NCBI GenBank assembly: GCA_017411805.1
Contig: JAFQPI010000055.1
Span: 23,857 to 87,856, forward strand
From: Clostridia bacterium
GTDB lineage: Bacteria; Bacillota; Clostridia; Oscillospirales; CAG-272
Length of the DNA: 64,000 bases
Direction: 5' to 3'
In this document: positions 52,337 through 61,046 of the stretch, one piece after another
How the letters are laid out: the number at the start of each line of letters is the position of its first letter
How positions within the stretch are numbered: position 1 is the stretch's first letter
Translations under genes and position numbers: made by a program
Notes under the pieces: generated by a model
Database searches by the model: none
The model's input: only the letters and a program-made list of their open reading frames with translations
Told to the model about the DNA's origin: nothing

Positions 52337-53116
52337 ATGACATTCGCACAAACATTCAAAAAATACAGAAAAAGTATGGGGTACACGCAAGAAGAGATTG
52401 CGGATAAATTACATGTGACCCCACAAGCTGTAAGCAAATGGGAAACGGGCGCAGGGAATCCCGATATATCATTGCTTGTTCCGATAGCCGAACTTTTCGG
52501 TATCACGACCGATGTACTTCTCGGTAATGCAAAGAAAACGAAAGAGGAATTATCGGAGGAGATAAAAAGTATCAACTCTGCATGGAGCGGTAATGAAGGA
52601 GATAATAAAAATTATGGCGAAAGATACGCAAAATTATATTGTTTGCTCAAATCGAATCCAGATTCGTTAGAGCTTTTGCGTTCGATTATTAATCTATCGA
52701 TCAAATGGCTTTTGGAGTGCTCGGAAGAATTAAGCGATGCTAAAAAGAATGAGATTGTATGTAATGCAGAAAAAATTGCAGAAAAGCTCCGTAATAACCC
52801 GGAGGATATCTATTCATCGCATTGTTCGATGTATGAAGTGTATTTTCGTGCGGGAAATAAAGAAAAGGCGGAAGAGGAATTAATGTATTTTTCTGCTAGC
52901 GGACGATACACCCGTGACCGTGCAAGATATATGCATTTACTGATGGATGATAAATACGAGGATGCTTTGCCATATATCGAAAGCTCATTGCGATATACGT
53001 TGCATTGGTTGTGTTGGGATATTGGTCGCTTAAAAAGTGTAGGGAAAAAACTAAATAATCCGGAAGCTGAAATGCGGATTTCTGCAATTAAGGAAGCAAT
53101 ATTATCAGAAATATAA
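52337..53116 (+). CDS. XRE-family transcriptional regulator with helical C-terminal domain
   Basis: A 259-residue protein. The N-terminal helix-turn-helix (about 7-60, YRKSMGYTQEEIADKLHVTPQAVSKWE split as YRKSMGYTQEEIADKL and VTPQAVSKWE) binds DNA. The rest (about 80-259) is helical with TPR-like pairs (LLECSEELSDAKKNEIV and FRAGNKEKAEEELMYF), probably a sensing or dimerisation domain. It is monocistronic with its own consensus promoter and a hairpin after it. Codon use is more AT-rich than its neighbours, hinting at transfer (impression by eye). Confidence 0.85.
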   Translation: MTFAQTFKKYRKSMGYTQEEIADKLHVTPQAVSKWETGAGNPDISLLVPIAELFGITTDVLLGNAKKTKEELSEEIKSINSAWSGNEGDNKNYGERYAKLYCLLKSNPDSLELLRSIINLSIKWLLECSEELSDAKKNEIVCNAEKIAEKLRNNPEDIYSSHCSMYEVYFRAGNKEKAEEELMYFSASGRYTRDRARYMHLLMDDKYEDALPYIESSLRYTLHWLCWDIGRLKSVGKKLNNPEAEMRISAIKEAILSEI

Positions 53117-53129
53117 CAATACATAATCA

Positions 53130-53160
53130 AGGGAGCCGAAATTCGACTCCCTGTAATTTT
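53130..53160 (+). terminator. Probable terminator after the XRE regulator
   Basis: AGGGAG-c-CGAAATTCG-a-CTCCCT (53130-53152) forms a nested hairpin, followed by GTAATTTT. Confidence 0.7.
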
Positions 53161-53193
53161 GCATTTTGCATTCTGCATTCTGCATTTTGTATT
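53159..53193. repeat. Five tandem 7-bp repeats (TTGCATT/CTGCATT)
   Basis: The units are TTGCATT, TTGCATT, CTGCATT, CTGCATT and TTGTATT. The last unit overlaps the iorB stop codon on the minus strand. Confidence 0.85.
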
Positions 53194-53764
53194 ATCCGTT
53201 ATATCCCGCCTCAAATGCTCTCAGATTCATCTCAACGAATTTAGGCGCGACGCTTGTTTTGATCGCGTCAAGCCAAAGCGCATCGTCGATTACGAGGTGG
53301 CGCGCGAGTCTGCCCATCAGGACGATGTTGACCGCCTTCTGCGATCCCGCCTCAAGCGCGGGGGTGAGCGCGTCGAATGCGTCGATATCAACTCCGCGAG
53401 CCGCGAGAGTGTCGAGAATGTCGGTAGGATATTCAACCGCGCCCGAGGTTACGGGCATCGGCGAGATCTCCTGCGTGTTTGTGATAAGCTTACCGCCGCT
53501 CTTGAGGCAATGCGCCCAACGAGCCGCCTCGAGCTTTTCAAAGGAAACTATGTAATCAGCCTCGCCGCTTTCAATTACGGGTGAATACACCTTCTCGCCG
53601 TACTTTACGTAAGTCGTAACGCTTCCTCCACGCTGACTCATTCCGTGAAGCTCGGAAACCTTGACGTCATATCCGAGACCGATAAGAATCTTTCCAAGGA
53701 GCTTGCTTGCAAGGAGCGTACCCTGACCGCCGACTCCGACTATCATAATATTCGTGCTTTTCAT
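53192..53764 (-). CDS. iorB: Indolepyruvate:ferredoxin oxidoreductase beta subunit
   Basis: A 190-residue gamma-type (KOR) subunit that, with IorA, oxidatively decarboxylates aryl-pyruvates to aryl-acyl-CoA using ferredoxin. The N-terminal motif IMIVGVGGQGTLLASKLLG is diagnostic, followed by ELHGMSQRGGSVTTYVKYG. It starts one base after the iorA stop with AAGGAGGG just upstream, so it is tightly coupled. The 3' end merges into a 7-bp tandem repeat. Confidence 0.94.
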   Translation of the reverse strand: MKSTNIMIVGVGGQGTLLASKLLGKILIGLGYDVKVSELHGMSQRGGSVTTYVKYGEKVYSPVIESGEADYIVSFEKLEAARWAHCLKSGGKLITNTQEISPMPVTSGAVEYPTDILDTLAARGVDIDAFDALTPALEAGSQKAVNIVLMGRLARHLVIDDALWLDAIKTSVAPKFVEMNLRAFEAGYNG

Positions 53765-53765
53765 A

Positions 53766-55496
53766 TCACTTACCCTCCTTTATAGCGTCAAATGCGCAAA
53801 GCTGCGCGCAAACGCCGCATCCGGTGCAAAGTGTGGCGTCGATGGTAGCCTTTCCGTCCTTGAAGGAGAGAGAAGGGCATCCGAGACCCATACAGCGGCG
53901 GCAGGAACGGCATTTGTCGCTCTCAACGTGCATAGGAGGCGGTGTCTTTACCGACTTGAGAAGCACGCAGGGACGGCGCGAGATAATGACGGAAGGCTCG
54001 TCCGCCGCAAGCTCCTCCGTGAGAGCTACCTTGCACTCGTCAAGGTTATAAGGATCAACAACGCGAACTCGGTTGATTCCGAGCGCATGGCAAAGTGCCT
54101 CAAGATTGATCTTAGCCGCAGGCTCACCGCGGAGATTGTATCCCGTCGTGGGATTCTGCTGATGACCCGTCATACCCGTGATCGAGTTGTCGAGGATCAG
54201 AACCGTGGAATTCGTTCCGTTGTAAGCAATGTTGCAAAGACCCGTCATACCCGAATGCATAAAGGTCGAATCACCGATAACGGCAACCGTTTTCTTTTCC
54301 GCACCGGGAGTGGACTTGACAAAGCCGTGAAGTCCCGAAACAGACGCGCCCATACAGAGGACAGAATCAAGCGCATCGAGAGGCTTTTGCGCGCCGAGAG
54401 TGTAGCATCCGATGTCGCCGAGAACGTTCAGCTTCATCTTTGAGATAACGTAGAAGAGACCTCTGTGCGGACATCCCGAGCACATAACGGGAGGACGCGC
54501 GGGCAGAGTCTCGGGAGCGTGAGCCTCGGGCAGAGCCTTGCCGAAAGCCTTTGCGACCGTCTGCTGTGAGTATTCGCCGATGGGAGAGAAGAGATTGCGT
54601 CCCTCAACTGTGATGCCGAGCGACTTGCAATGCTTTTCGATGATCGCGTCAAGCTCCTCAACGACAACGACTCTCTTGACCGAAGCCGCAAAATCACGGA
54701 GAAGCTTGTCGGGAAGCGGATTGTGCATGCCGATCTTGAGAACCTTGGCTTCGTCATCACCAAATGTCTCTTTGACGTACTGATAGCATATACCCGAGGT
54801 GATGATTCCGAGCTCTTCGGATGAACCGCTTATCTCGTTGATACCCGAATTATCTGCGTAATCGGTCAGCTTCAGCGTTCTTTCTTCAACGATGGGATGC
54901 TTCAGCTTTGCGTAGCCGGGCATCATAACGTACTTTGCGGGTTTCTTTTCATAGGGAACGACCTTGACCTCGCGGCAATCATCCTCTGTAACGAGGCTCT
55001 GCGAATGAGCCGCTCTCGTGCAGATGCGGAAGAGAACAGGAGTGTCGAACTTTTCAGAGACTTCAAAGGCGGTATGTACCATTCTGCGAGCCTCGTCGGA
55101 ATCCGAGGGCTCGAACATGGGGATCTTCGATGCGATCGCGTAGTTGCGCGAATCCTGCTCATTCTGCGAGGAATGCATAGCGGGGTCGTCGGCAACGAAG
55201 ATGATAAGTCCGCCGTTTACGCCCGTATATGAGAGCGTGAAGAGTGGGTCTGCGGCTACGTTGAGACCGACGTGCTTCATGGCGCAAGCGGCTCTGTGAC
55301 CCGCGAGCGACGCGCCGAAGGCTGTCTCGAGAGCTACCTTTTCGTTGGGAGCCCATTCGCAATCTATCTCCGCGTATTTCGCAGCAAATTCGGTAATTTC
55401 AGTTGATGGTGTACCTGGGTAAGAGGAAACAAGCTCACAGCCCGCCTCGTAAAGTCCGCGGGCAATAGCCTCGTTTCCGAGCATTAATCTTTTCAT
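53766..55496 (-). CDS. iorA: Indolepyruvate:ferredoxin oxidoreductase alpha subunit
   Basis: A 576-residue thiamine-diphosphate enzyme subunit. The start at 55496 (MKRLMLGNEAIARGLYEAG) is chosen over an upstream frame to 55613, because IorA proteins begin here and the promoter lies in the extension. It has a pyrimidine-binding part (SYPGTPSTEITEF), a TPP-binding part (GDIGCYTLG ... GDSTFMHSGMTGL) and two C-terminal 4Fe-4S motifs (CRSCRRCMGLGCPS and CTGCGVCAQLCAFDA). Used in amino-acid fermentation or aromatic amino-acid synthesis in anaerobes. Confidence 0.95.
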   Translation of the reverse strand: MKRLMLGNEAIARGLYEAGCELVSSYPGTPSTEITEFAAKYAEIDCEWAPNEKVALETAFGASLAGHRAACAMKHVGLNVAADPLFTLSYTGVNGGLIIFVADDPAMHSSQNEQDSRNYAIASKIPMFEPSDSDEARRMVHTAFEVSEKFDTPVLFRICTRAAHSQSLVTEDDCREVKVVPYEKKPAKYVMMPGYAKLKHPIVEERTLKLTDYADNSGINEISGSSEELGIITSGICYQYVKETFGDDEAKVLKIGMHNPLPDKLLRDFAASVKRVVVVEELDAIIEKHCKSLGITVEGRNLFSPIGEYSQQTVAKAFGKALPEAHAPETLPARPPVMCSGCPHRGLFYVISKMKLNVLGDIGCYTLGAQKPLDALDSVLCMGASVSGLHGFVKSTPGAEKKTVAVIGDSTFMHSGMTGLCNIAYNGTNSTVLILDNSITGMTGHQQNPTTGYNLRGEPAAKINLEALCHALGINRVRVVDPYNLDECKVALTEELAADEPSVIISRRPCVLLKSVKTPPPMHVESDKCRSCRRCMGLGCPSLSFKDGKATIDATLCTGCGVCAQLCAFDAIKEGK

Positions 55497-55547
55497 AAAT
55501 CTGCCTTTCCGCGCCCCTTTTGCGGGCGCATAGTTCATATGAAATAT

Positions 55548-55576
55548 ATTATACCATATATTATGGTTGATTGCAA
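55548..55576 (-). promoter_or_regulatory. Promoter of iorAB
   Basis: On the minus strand, TTGCAA (55576-55571), 17-bp spacer, TATAAT (55553-55548). Confidence 0.8.
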
Positions 55577-55751
55577 TTGATTTCGACAAAATTTGTGAAG
55601 AAAAATTATTCATTAACTAACAAATTTGTTTCAAATTTATCATAAATTTTCCTTCCCGATTTGATATAATATAACATGGTGGAAAATGATACTTTATCGT
55701 TGTTTTACCTGCATTTTCTGACATTTACATCTCACCCTGAAAGGACACGAA

Positions 55752-56477
55752 ATGTTAAAGGATTTTCTTGAGGGCGGAGGGCTTTTCGGCACACTTTGCG
55801 AGGCATTTTCGCTCAATGCTGAATCTGCGGGATATTGGCTCCTCATGTTTGCTTCGGCATTATTATGCGTTGCCTCCGGATATCTCCTCGGCAGCGTTAA
55901 CGCGGCAATAATTATTTCTACAAAAAAATACAAGAGCGATATCCGCACCCACGGAAGCGGAAACGCCGGTATGACAAATATGTTCCGTACCTTCGGAAAA
56001 ACGGGCGGATTTCTTACTCTCTTCGGAGATCTTGCGAAAACGCTCCTGCCGGTTCTTCTGGGATATCTCTTTTTCAGCTATCCCGGATCTTATATCGCGG
56101 GACTCTTCGTAGTCCTCGGGCATTGTTTCCCGCTTTACTATAAGTTCAAGGGCGGCAAAGGCGTGCTTGCTATGTTTGTTATGATGCTCGCCTGCGATCC
56201 TCCGGTTTTTCTTATGATGATCCTTGTATTTGCAATCGTCGTTATAGGCACAAGATTCGTTTCAATGGCATCGGTAATGACTGCGTTCTTTTTGCCGATC
56301 TTTATCAATTCCTGGTATGCGATAATGTACGGTGACGGCGCAGTTTCGGGAATCAGAATGCCCGTTGCGTTCTTGATCACGCTTACAGTCGTTGTGATGC
56401 ATATCCCGAATCTAAAGCGTATCCTCAACAGAGAAGAGCCCAAGATCAAATTGCCCTGGGAGAAGAAAAAGAAATGA
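55752..56477 (+). CDS. plsY: Acyl-phosphate:glycerol-3-phosphate acyltransferase PlsY
   Basis: A 241-residue membrane enzyme making lysophosphatidic acid from acyl-phosphate and glycerol-3-phosphate. The conserved loops are visible: GYLLGSVNAAIIIS, HGSGNAGMTNMFRTFGK and KFKGGKGVLAMF. It is longer than usual (about 200), with an extra N-terminal stretch of about 20 residues and a charged tail. Upstream are TATAAT at 55665-55670, a weak -35, and a perfect 12-bp palindrome AACAAATTTGTT (55619-55630). Its stop overlaps the next start (ATGA). Confidence 0.93.
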   Translation: MLKDFLEGGGLFGTLCEAFSLNAESAGYWLLMFASALLCVASGYLLGSVNAAIIISTKKYKSDIRTHGSGNAGMTNMFRTFGKTGGFLTLFGDLAKTLLPVLLGYLFFSYPGSYIAGLFVVLGHCFPLYYKFKGGKGVLAMFVMMLACDPPVFLMMILVFAIVVIGTRFVSMASVMTAFFLPIFINSWYAIMYGDGAVSGIRMPVAFLITLTVVVMHIPNLKRILNREEPKIKLPWEKKKK

Positions 56478-57667
56478 TGACGGAAATCAGAAGATCGGCT
56501 TTGGAGCTTATAGTTGAGGCGTTTGAAGCGGGCGTTCTTAAAAAAGCTGTCTTCTCGAAGCCCTCGACCTCGGATGAGCTGAAGACCGAGCTTGCTCCTA
56601 TGCTCCTCGGCAAGGATAAGGTCCTGCGCCGTATCTCCTATATGCGCGACGGCAAGGCTCTTCAAAAAAATATCACCGTGACCGATGAAGGGTTCGCCGA
56701 GCTCGTATCGTCGCACGGACAGATCAATATACTTACAACCGTCGGTGACGCCGAGCTCAGAAGCTCAAAGTCGGGCAAGGAGAATCTTTCGGGCGACCGT
56801 AAGATCAGAAACACTCTCAAGGCAGGTGTTGAAGATGATAAAAAGGCTCAACTGCAGTCGAACGACCGAAAGAAGAATCGTATACTTTCAGGTGATGAAA
56901 AATTCCTAACCGAGCTCGGAATTTCCGATCGTTCGGGAAGAATTCACGATAAAATGCAGCATAAATATCGCCAGATCTGCCGTTTCCTCGAATACGTCGA
57001 GGACATTTATCCGAATCTTCCGCGAGAAGGTAAGCTTCTGATATATGATCTTTGCTGCGGAAAAAGCTACCTTTCGTTTGCCATCTACCATTATTTCACG
57101 GTTATCAAGAAACGTGAAATCGAGATGACGGGAGTTGATCTCAAAAGTGACGTCATAGAGTATTGCTCGCAAGTTGCATCAAGGCTCGGATATGACGGTT
57201 TGGCATTTGTCTGCGTAGATATCAACGAGTTTGCTCCCAAAACAGAACCGCATCTCGTCGTATCGCTTCATGCATGTGATATTGCCACGGACATCGTTCT
57301 ACGCTATGCGGCATCGCATCGTGCGGGAGTTATCCTTTCTACCCCTTGCTGTCAGCGTGAGCTGTCTGCAAAGATAGATTGTGCGGAGCTTGATTTTGTA
57401 TCCAGATATCCCATACTTCGCCGCAAAATGTGCGATGCTCTCACAGACTCTCTTCGCCTTTCATATCTTGCAAGCTGCGGATATTCCGTCGATGCATGCG
57501 AGCTTGTAGATCCGGACGACACACCCAAAAATATACTCCTTCGCGCTGTCAGAAAGAAGAATTTTGACCCCGAAAGTCCCGCCGCGAAGAAGCTTAAAAA
57601 TGAATTTGAAGCAACTGCGGAGTTCCTTCTCGGACAAAGCGGAAATACGCTCATGCTTCTTAAATAA
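56474..57667 (+). CDS. SAM-dependent methyltransferase, METTL25/RRNAD-like
   Basis: A 397-residue class I methyltransferase. The SAM-binding loop is LIYDLCCGKSYLSFAIYHY (about residue 190). Further motifs are VVSLHACDIATDIVLRYA, GVILSTPCCQREL and a C-terminal KNILLRAVRK. The HAC(D/G)-L and PCC signatures resemble METTL25-type RNA or small-molecule methyltransferases. The N-terminal 150 residues are less conserved, and a possible RNA-binding helix lies at about 110-135. The gene overlaps plsY by 4 bp. The substrate is unknown. Confidence 0.82.
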   Translation: MMTEIRRSALELIVEAFEAGVLKKAVFSKPSTSDELKTELAPMLLGKDKVLRRISYMRDGKALQKNITVTDEGFAELVSSHGQINILTTVGDAELRSSKSGKENLSGDRKIRNTLKAGVEDDKKAQLQSNDRKKNRILSGDEKFLTELGISDRSGRIHDKMQHKYRQICRFLEYVEDIYPNLPREGKLLIYDLCCGKSYLSFAIYHYFTVIKKREIEMTGVDLKSDVIEYCSQVASRLGYDGLAFVCVDINEFAPKTEPHLVVSLHACDIATDIVLRYAASHRAGVILSTPCCQRELSAKIDCAELDFVSRYPILRRKMCDALTDSLRLSYLASCGYSVDACELVDPDDTPKNILLRAVRKKNFDPESPAAKKLKNEFEATAEFLLGQSGNTLMLLK

Positions 57668-57737
57668 TTACGCGAACACACCGAAACTCGGGAACCCTTA
57701 TCCGCATTGCGGATCACGCAACTACCTCGGAGGAATA

Positions 57738-59024
57738 ATGAAGATCCATACAGTCAGAAAGTATCTGACACAGCTTCCCAAAGAACCCGCAAAGAATCTT
57801 TCTTCACACTATAAAACACTCAGCGACGCCGTTTGCAAAAGCCTCGGCGTGAGACCTATTAACGGAATTACTCTTGCCGTTATCGGACAAGATTCCGAAT
57901 ATACCGCATCGACCGTAAGCGCGGCTCTCAAGCATGCGGGAATAAGCAGCGCAACGGTGAATTTTGATGTAAACTGCTCCCCGGAGAATGCTGTAACCAT
58001 TAACGGAGATCAGCTTCCCGCCGAAGTAATTTCTCGGATCATTACCGTGATCCGCACCGTCGAACGTTCTTTGGTATCTAAGAACGGTGATGAGTTTTCA
58101 CATCCCTCTGTATATGAGGTGTTTTTGCTCGGAGCACTCTGCGCTTGCTCCGAAATGGGAGTTTCTCACGTTATTATGCAATTAAATATGACGGATCTTC
58201 CCGTGGCTGTGGCAAGTATCATTCCTCAGCCTAAAATGATCAATTGCAACGAGATATTCCCGCATGAAGCGGAATTTGTCAAGCTTATCGCGCGAAAGGG
58301 CGTAGAGGAGATAATCAGCGCGCCTCAGCAAAAGGACAGCAGACGCGCACTTTATAATCTCTGTAATGAGCTGAACTGCAATCATGCAGTTGTGACCCGC
58401 GGAGAGATCGAGGTAGGCACGCCCACCTTCAGAGGAATTCCGTTTACATACAGGAATTTCAACGCGGTAGCAGGTACTCAGCTGCAATCAATGGTATCAC
58501 TCTCCGCAACTACGCTTTTGGTGATCCGTGAGCTTGTTAAGCTCAGGATCAGAGTAACAGACGATGACGCACTTGCCGCAATAAATTATCGCAAAATTTC
58601 CGGACGAGGCGAGATCGTATCGGTTCGCCCCTATACTCTCTGCTGTACTTTTGAGCATGCCGACGTACAAGCGGCTGATCTGGTTATTTCTGATATCAGA
58701 ACCATCGTATCTGAGAGAGGAAGACGCGTGAATTTCATTATGGAAGCCTCTGCGATCGAGAGATATGATATTATCGGACATATGCTTGCCGATGAAGAAT
58801 TAAAAGATGCGCTTAACAAAGCGGTCATCGTCGGAGCTTCTGTTATTGATAACGACAGAATCGAAAACGCGGCAACCTTCTCGGCGGCTCTTGCAAAGTT
58901 CCCGTATCTTAAGGATGTAAAGCATTCTGAGGACGCCGTGCTTATCGTATGCGGCTCTCGCGCTTTTCTTGATAAAAATCAGACCGACCTTGAAAATGCG
59001 GTCAGAGATAATTTTACATATTAA
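57738..59024 (+). CDS. FolC/Mur-ligase-like protein lacking the ATP-binding loop (likely pseudoenzyme)
   Basis: A 428-residue protein; ATG at 57738 after CGGAGGA (the frame is open upstream). Its order of motifs follows folylpolyglutamate synthase: NGITLAVIGQDSEYTASTV sits where FolC has the P-loop GTNGKGS, then a strand before INGDQLPAEVISRIIT, and YEVFLLGALCACSEMGVSHV where FolC has its TyFE...vE block. The lysine P-loop is gone, and so is the LGGRLDATN metal site (MQLNMTDLP instead). The C-terminal Mur-like domain is present (ISGRGEIVSV, IMEASAIERYD). It is probably not a ligase. It follows the methyltransferase by 70 bp. Confidence 0.72.
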   Translation: MKIHTVRKYLTQLPKEPAKNLSSHYKTLSDAVCKSLGVRPINGITLAVIGQDSEYTASTVSAALKHAGISSATVNFDVNCSPENAVTINGDQLPAEVISRIITVIRTVERSLVSKNGDEFSHPSVYEVFLLGALCACSEMGVSHVIMQLNMTDLPVAVASIIPQPKMINCNEIFPHEAEFVKLIARKGVEEIISAPQQKDSRRALYNLCNELNCNHAVVTRGEIEVGTPTFRGIPFTYRNFNAVAGTQLQSMVSLSATTLLVIRELVKLRIRVTDDDALAAINYRKISGRGEIVSVRPYTLCCTFEHADVQAADLVISDIRTIVSERGRRVNFIMEASAIERYDIIGHMLADEELKDALNKAVIVGASVIDNDRIENAATFSAALAKFPYLKDVKHSEDAVLIVCGSRAFLDKNQTDLENAVRDNFTY

Positions 59025-59032
59025 GTATTAAT

Positions 59033-59070
59033 AATAACAAAACCGACCTCGAAAGGTCGGTTTTGTTATT
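59033..59070. terminator. Bidirectional terminator
   Basis: Stem AATAACAAAACCGACC / GGTCGGTTTTGTTATT around TCGAAA. It lies between convergent genes and is rich in A on one side and T on the other. Confidence 0.93.
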
Positions 59071-59078
59071 ATGTTCAA

Positions 59079-60377
59079 TTAGTTTTCACGCTTCTTGGAG
59101 ATAACTGCGGTTCCTGCGATAGCAACAACTGCAAGAGCTGCAACTGCAAAGAATACGCTGTTGTCGCCTGTGGGAGTAGACTCGGAGGGAGCGGAGGTAG
59201 AGGGAGCCTCGGTAACTTCGGGAGCTGTAGTCTCGGGAGCTGCTGCAGCCTGAGTCCAGCAGAGATTCCAGATGCCAAGACGGTCCTTGTTGCTGTTGGA
59301 GCCTGCGGCGGTGTTGGTCATGCAGTTGTTAACGATCTCAAGGATAACGTCCTCGTTGGTGTTGATGTCAAGAACTACGTCGTAAACGGTTTCCTTGGTA
59401 AGACCGGTCTTTTCAAGCTTCTCGGACTTGATAACTGTGCCGTCAGCCTTCTTAACGTTGATGGTAAGAGAGAACTGAGTGTCGCCGAATGCGAAGCCGT
59501 AGTTGAACGCGAGCTTGTCGATACCGCCCTTGATAACGGTAGAGGTAAGAGTGCCGGGAGCGGAGGTCTTACCGTTGAGAGTGATCATGGGAGCATTGCC
59601 GGTGTAAGCAGCAGCGTCGGAACGAGCGCCGGTAGCCTTCCAGCCGTCAGCGTTGGTACGGGAGATGTAGGAAGTATCCTTGCCGCCCTCTTCGTCAGCT
59701 ACGAAGGAGGAAAGGTCAGCGAAGATTGCATTCTCGAGGAGAGGAGCGGAGGGAACTGCGGGAGCCTCGGTAGTCTCGGGAGCAGCGGTAGTATCGGGAG
59801 CAGCGGTAGTGTCGGGAACTACGGGAGTAGAACCAACCTCGGTGAATACTGCGGGGAACTGGGAGATCCATACGTTAGCAGCATTTTCGCCGGTGATGTA
59901 CTTGATATCGGAGCAGGAGAAGGTTGTAAAGGTATTGTAGGTGCCGAGATAACGGTCAGCGCCTGCGCAGTTTACAACGTAGGTGGTAGCGTCAGCGTTG
60001 TAGGTGAAAACGCCTGTGGGAGCATCGGTGATGCGAACGCCTGCCTTGCCTGCAGTGTACTCGTGAATGTCGATGTAGAGCTTAGCGCCGTCCTTCTCGA
60101 AGAAGAAGCGGATACCGCCGTCAACTGCCTCTACGGTAAGAGCGACTGCCTTGGAAGCATCGGTGTTGCCGTTGAAGAAATTGCCGTTCATAGTGCCGTC
60201 AAAGTAGATAACAACGTTATCTGCCTTCGCCTGAGTAAGGGACATTGTGTAGCTCTTGCCTGCCTCAAGCTGACCGTTGATAGCGGGAGAGGGAGAAGCA
60301 GCGCTTACGGAGATGGTTCCGATCGCCATGGTGAAAATCATGATCACAGCGATAAGAAGGGATGTGAACTTTTTCAT
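59079..60377 (-). CDS. Secreted surface protein with TTAAPE linkers and C-terminal anchor
   Basis: A 432-residue protein. It has a Sec signal ending SVSAAS (about residue 26). A first beta domain (about 30-185) with INGQLEAGKSYTMSL is followed by a Pro/Thr/Ala linker (DTTAAPDTTAAPETTEAP). A second beta domain (about 215-375), jelly-roll-like, has YDVVLDINTNEDVILEIVNN. A second linker ends APSESTPTGDNS, followed by a hydrophobic span (FFAVAALAVVAIAGTAVI) and SKKREN. The TPTGD tail resembles gut-Firmicute sorting signals but is one residue short of LPXTG. The function may be carbohydrate binding (inference). It has its own strong promoter. Confidence 0.78.
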   Translation of the reverse strand: MKKFTSLLIAVIMIFTMAIGTISVSAASPSPAINGQLEAGKSYTMSLTQAKADNVVIYFDGTMNGNFFNGNTDASKAVALTVEAVDGGIRFFFEKDGAKLYIDIHEYTAGKAGVRITDAPTGVFTYNADATTYVVNCAGADRYLGTYNTFTTFSCSDIKYITGENAANVWISQFPAVFTEVGSTPVVPDTTAAPDTTAAPETTEAPAVPSAPLLENAIFADLSSFVADEEGGKDTSYISRTNADGWKATGARSDAAAYTGNAPMITLNGKTSAPGTLTSTVIKGGIDKLAFNYGFAFGDTQFSLTINVKKADGTVIKSEKLEKTGLTKETVYDVVLDINTNEDVILEIVNNCMTNTAAGSNSNKDRLGIWNLCWTQAAAAPETTAPEVTEAPSTSAPSESTPTGDNSVFFAVAALAVVAIAGTAVISKKREN

Positions 60378-60446
60378 TTTGAAGTCCTTCCTTTATTTAA
60401 TTTTTGTTTCGGAAAATTTGACTACAAATCTTCCCAATCACTATAT

Positions 60447-60476
60447 ATTATATCACTTTTTTGGTGTTATTGTCAA
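60447..60476 (-). promoter_or_regulatory. Promoter of the secreted surface protein gene
   Basis: On the minus strand, TTGACA (60476-60471), 18-bp spacer, TATAAT (60452-60447). Confidence 0.85.
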
Positions 60477-60515
60477 TATATTTTTCAATATTTCTTAATA
60501 ATAATAGGTAAAAAC

Positions 60516-60544
60516 TTGACGAAGCGGTTGATTTGTGCTATAAT
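60516..60544 (+). promoter_or_regulatory. Sigma-A promoter of the GNAT gene
   Basis: TTGACG (60516-60521), 17-bp spacer, TATAAT (60539-60544). Transcription begins near 60551, downstream of the in-frame start at 60533, which supports the ATG at 60575. Confidence 0.85.
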
Positions 60545-60574
60545 CATACAAAACGTAATAGGGGAAATATTGAA

Positions 60575-61042
60575 ATGATAATCAGAAGAGCCGTTGAAGG
60601 CGACAAAAACAGAATAGGCGAATTGCTTTCTCAAGTGCTTGAGGTACATCATAAGGCAAGACCTGATATCTTTCGCGGAGGTGCAAAAAAATACACCGAA
60701 CCCGAGCTGACAGAGATATTAAATGATGAAAACCGCCCCATATTCGTTGCCGATGATAACGGCGAAGTGAAGGGATATGCTTTTTGTATTTTTGTTCGGC
60801 ATATAAACGACAATATCCTTACCGATATAAAAACGCTGTATATTGATGATCTCTGCGTTGACGAATCCTGCCGCGGTCAAGGCATAGGCAAGCAATTATA
60901 TAGCTTTGTTCTCGATTACGCAAGATCGCAGAATTGCTACAACGTGACCTTGAACGTATGGGCAGATAACCTATCCGCGCTTGGTTTCTATGAATCTCTC
61001 GGCCTTCATAAGCAAAAGATAGGCATGGAAATGATCTTATAA
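60575..61042 (+). CDS. GNAT-family N-acetyltransferase
   Basis: A 155-residue acetyltransferase. The acetyl-CoA site is seen as LYIDDLCVDESCRGQGIGKQLY split as LYIDDLCVDESC and RGQGIGKQL, the R/Q-x-x-G-x-G/A loop. The C-terminus NVTLNVWADNLSALGFYESLG is the usual last-strand pattern. The start at 60575 is fixed by GGGGAAA upstream and by the promoter. It ends 4 bp before the stop of the convergent gene. The substrate is unknown. Confidence 0.88.
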   Translation: MIIRRAVEGDKNRIGELLSQVLEVHHKARPDIFRGGAKKYTEPELTEILNDENRPIFVADDNGEVKGYAFCIFVRHINDNILTDIKTLYIDDLCVDESCRGQGIGKQLYSFVLDYARSQNCYNVTLNVWADNLSALGFYESLGLHKQKIGMEMIL

Positions 61043-61046
61043 AATA

